The notes under the pieces: model-generated | Databases searched by the model: none | Seen by the model: the letters and a program-made list of their open reading frames with translations, nothing else | What the model was told of the DNA's origin: nothing | Translations under genes and position numbers: made by a program | Assembly: GCA_044448685.1 (NCBI GenBank) | Contig: JBIOHC010000004.1 | Location: forward strand, 62,001-126,000 | Length of the DNA: 64,000 nucleotides | Origin: Palsa-965 sp044448685 | GTDB taxonomy: Bacteria; Bacteroidota; Bacteroidia; Palsa-965 | Reading direction: 5' to 3' | Part shown: one piece after another, positions 63,201 to 64,000 of the stretch | How positions within the stretch are numbered: the first letter of the stretch is position 1 | Layout of the letters: each line of letters begins with the position of its first letter

Positions 63201-63522
63201 GCAGATGGGTGGAATGAGCAACATGCAGGCTTTACGTTGCGGAACAATGAATGGAGCCGAATACCTGGGTATGGACAAAGAAATAGGTTCTCTGGAAAAA
63301 GGTAAACTCGCAGACCTGATTGTATTGGATAAAAACCCTTTGGAAGATATTCATTATTCAGAAACTGTTCGGTATACAATGGTTAATGGAAGACTGTTTG
63401 ATGCTGAAACCATGGCAGAAACAGGTAATTATACGCATAAAAGAACACGATTTTACTGGGAAAAACCACAGGCAAACACTTCCTTCCCCTGGCATGAAAA
63501 GGCTTTGGGAGATGGAGACTAA
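60271..63522 (+). CDS. Exported beta-propeller/amidohydrolase fusion
   Basis: A 1083-residue secreted protein. After the signal peptide (FFTAFLISAVCLAGAQ) the first 600 residues are TolB/PD40-type propeller repeats (recurring LSADGKKLAF and SPDGKSIVY words). The C-terminal part from about residue 650 is a metal-dependent amidohydrolase: IDVHAHMNTF (HxH, about 715), FSVKSYNQ (Lys that may be carboxylated), GVEHNLP, LGAHGQLQGLGAHWE and EIGSLEKGKLADLIVLD. Such fusions act on peptide-like or lactam substrates at the surface; substrate unknown. Confidence 0.87.
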   Translation: MLYKKYFFTAFLISAVCLAGAQDKEEKKDKWDISNPPGTYKDISFDTDEGTWMDLDVSPDGKTIVFDMLGDIYSLPVTGGDAKVLREGMPFEVQPRFSYDGKSISFTSDAGGGDNIWVMNADGTHARQVTKESFRLLNNAVWTPDNQYLVARKHFTSTRSLGAGELWMYHISGGEGIQLTKRKNDQQDLGEPCMAPDGMFVYFSEDISPGPVFRYNKDPNGSIYAIKRYSLETGETEFVCGGNGGAVRPQLSADGKKLAFIKRVREKTVLFVHDLATGEEWPVYDKLSKDMQETWAIHGVYSNFSWTPDGKFLIIWAKGKLWKVDATGTGAQEIPFKVHVKQRICDAIHFSNEVAPDQFQAKMIRQTVTSPDEKMIVFNAAGYLWKKTMPSGLPSRISNTGDFEFEPSFSPDGAKLVYDTWNDELSGAILCMDLKTNSVQKLTAEKGIFRTPRFSPDGKSIVYQKEEGNDHQGFDYCVKPGIYILDIASRKTRFITDEGFDPYFSKNGKHIFYQSGGDDAAKAFKSYDLEEHRSKILFTSKYANSFVPSPDNKWLAFTELFQVYITVLPETGKAVELGHESAAMPVARLSHDAGISLHWSADNRKLHWTLGDEYFTNELKSRFSFLEGSSEKLPPLDSAGVKINLILNTDKPTGILALTHARIITMKGDEVLENATLVITANRITDIGASASVRIPAGAKVMDMTGKTIMPGLIDVHAHMNTFRQGISPQKQWSYFANLAYGVTTTHDPSSNTEMVFSQSEMVKAGYMTGPRIFSTGWILYGADGDFKAVINNLADATSAIYRTRAYGAFSVKSYNQPRREQRQQVLCAARKLGIQVVPEGGSMYFQNLTQIIDGHTGVEHNLPVADLHNDVIQLWKNSKTAYTPTLIVAYGAANGEYFWYQKTPVWQNTKLLNFTPRSVIDPISRRRTLVPEDEYEHGFIEISRSCKKLADAGVKINLGAHGQLQGLGAHWELWMLQMGGMSNMQALRCGTMNGAEYLGMDKEIGSLEKGKLADLIVLDKNPLEDIHYSETVRYTMVNGRLFDAETMAETGNYTHKRTRFYWEKPQANTSFPWHEKALGDGD

Positions 63523-63634
63523 AAGCTTGTTGGAAAATTCATTTTTTATTTGATAAATTTCTGAAACTTTTATCGGAATGGCCCGTTATAAGTTCAGGTT
63601 TAAGGCTCTAAAACGGTATAAATAATATCATTGC

Positions 63635-64000
63635 ATGAGACAATTAAAGATTTCCAAGCAGGTTACCAATCGAGAAACAGCTTCCTTAGATAAATATTTG
63701 CAGGAAATAGGCCGTGTTGAACTGATCACGGCAGAAGAAGAGGTGGAACTGGCCCGGCGTATCAAAGCCGGTGATCAGGCTGCTCTGGAAAAACTGACCA
63801 AGGCGAATCTTCGTTTTGTGGTTTCCGTGTCCAAACAATACCAGAATCAGGGATTAAGTTTACCCGACCTTATTAATGAAGGTAATCTGGGTCTTATCAA
63901 AGCCGCACAGCGTTTTGACGAAACCCGGGGTTTTAAATTCATTTCGTATGCCGTATGGTGGATTCGCCAGAGCATTCTCCAGGCCCTTGCCGAACAAAGC
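63635..64000 (+). CDS. rpoD: Primary sigma factor RpoD (N-terminal part, cut by window edge)
   Basis: The first 122 residues of the Bacteroidota-type primary sigma factor, which lacks the long region 1.1 of proteobacterial RpoD. It begins MRQLKISKQVTNRETASLDKYL (region 1.2) and continues AEEEVELARRIKAGDQAALEKL, NLRFVVSVSKQYQ and LPDLINEGNLGLIKAAQRFD (region 2) with FISYAVWWIRQSI (promoter melting). It recognises the TTG/TAnnTTTG promoters seen here. Ends at the window edge, so the C-terminal domains are not visible. Confidence 0.95.
   Translation, partial: MRQLKISKQVTNRETASLDKYLQEIGRVELITAEEEVELARRIKAGDQAALEKLTKANLRFVVSVSKQYQNQGLSLPDLINEGNLGLIKAAQRFDETRGFKFISYAVWWIRQSILQALAEQS

Overview
The window is 64 kb of chromosome from a member of the Bacteroidota. 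The evidence is the short RpoD type at the right edge, many promoters with a TAnnTTTG -7 box, a TonB-dependent receptor with a carboxypeptidase-like N-terminal domain, a DUF1501/DUF1800 pair, a DPP IV peptidase, RNase Y and ZapA. No rRNA, tRNA, phage, transposase or CRISPR array was seen. Species cannot be named from the sequence.

Layout. 1-11 kb: end of a FAD dehydrogenase, a PAP2 phosphatase, an unknown secreted protein, a GlcD-like oxidase, an orphan antitoxin-like protein, and a peptide-use block (secreted DPP IV, two POT transporters, a MaoC-like hydratase). 11-20 kb: housekeeping genes (cysteine desulfurase, GlmM, TPR protein, ComA-like phosphosulfolactate synthase, rhodanese, DedA, AroE, UvrB). 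20-36.8 kb, all on the minus strand: a cell-surface polysaccharide cluster of glycosyltransferases, sugar-nucleotide enzymes (FdtA/DegT), methyltransferases and a Wzm/Wzt ABC exporter. It lies downstream of a ZapB-like coiled-coil gene, zapA, a structured RNA candidate and rny. 36.8-45.7 kb: M23 peptidase, glycosyltransferase, DUF1501/DUF1800 pair, and a TonB receptor with a small partner.

45.7-46.6 kb is a repeat-rich island. It holds a striking array of 17 exact-period 21-bp units with palindromic TCGCGA cores, a tiny His-rich secreted protein, a terminator and remnants of other repeats. 46.6-52.4 kb: thioesterase, AddA-like helicase-nuclease, cation/proton antiporter and universal stress protein. 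52.4-59.2 kb: a lipid-modification cluster (desaturase, DUF1295, two CFA-type methyltransferases, FAD oxidoreductase, DUF1365), interrupted by a HicBA toxin-antitoxin pair and two palindromic repeat elements. 59.3-64 kb: small conserved-looking protein, thioredoxin-fold protein, a propeller-amidohydrolase fusion and the start of rpoD.

Most unusual points: the 21-bp array; the wzm gene, which has no ATG, GTG or TTG start and sits in frame immediately after the rny stop; the ZapB-like gene split by an in-frame TAA; several dispersed palindromic repeat families; and genes whose -7 boxes nearly touch the start codon, suggesting leaderless mRNAs.
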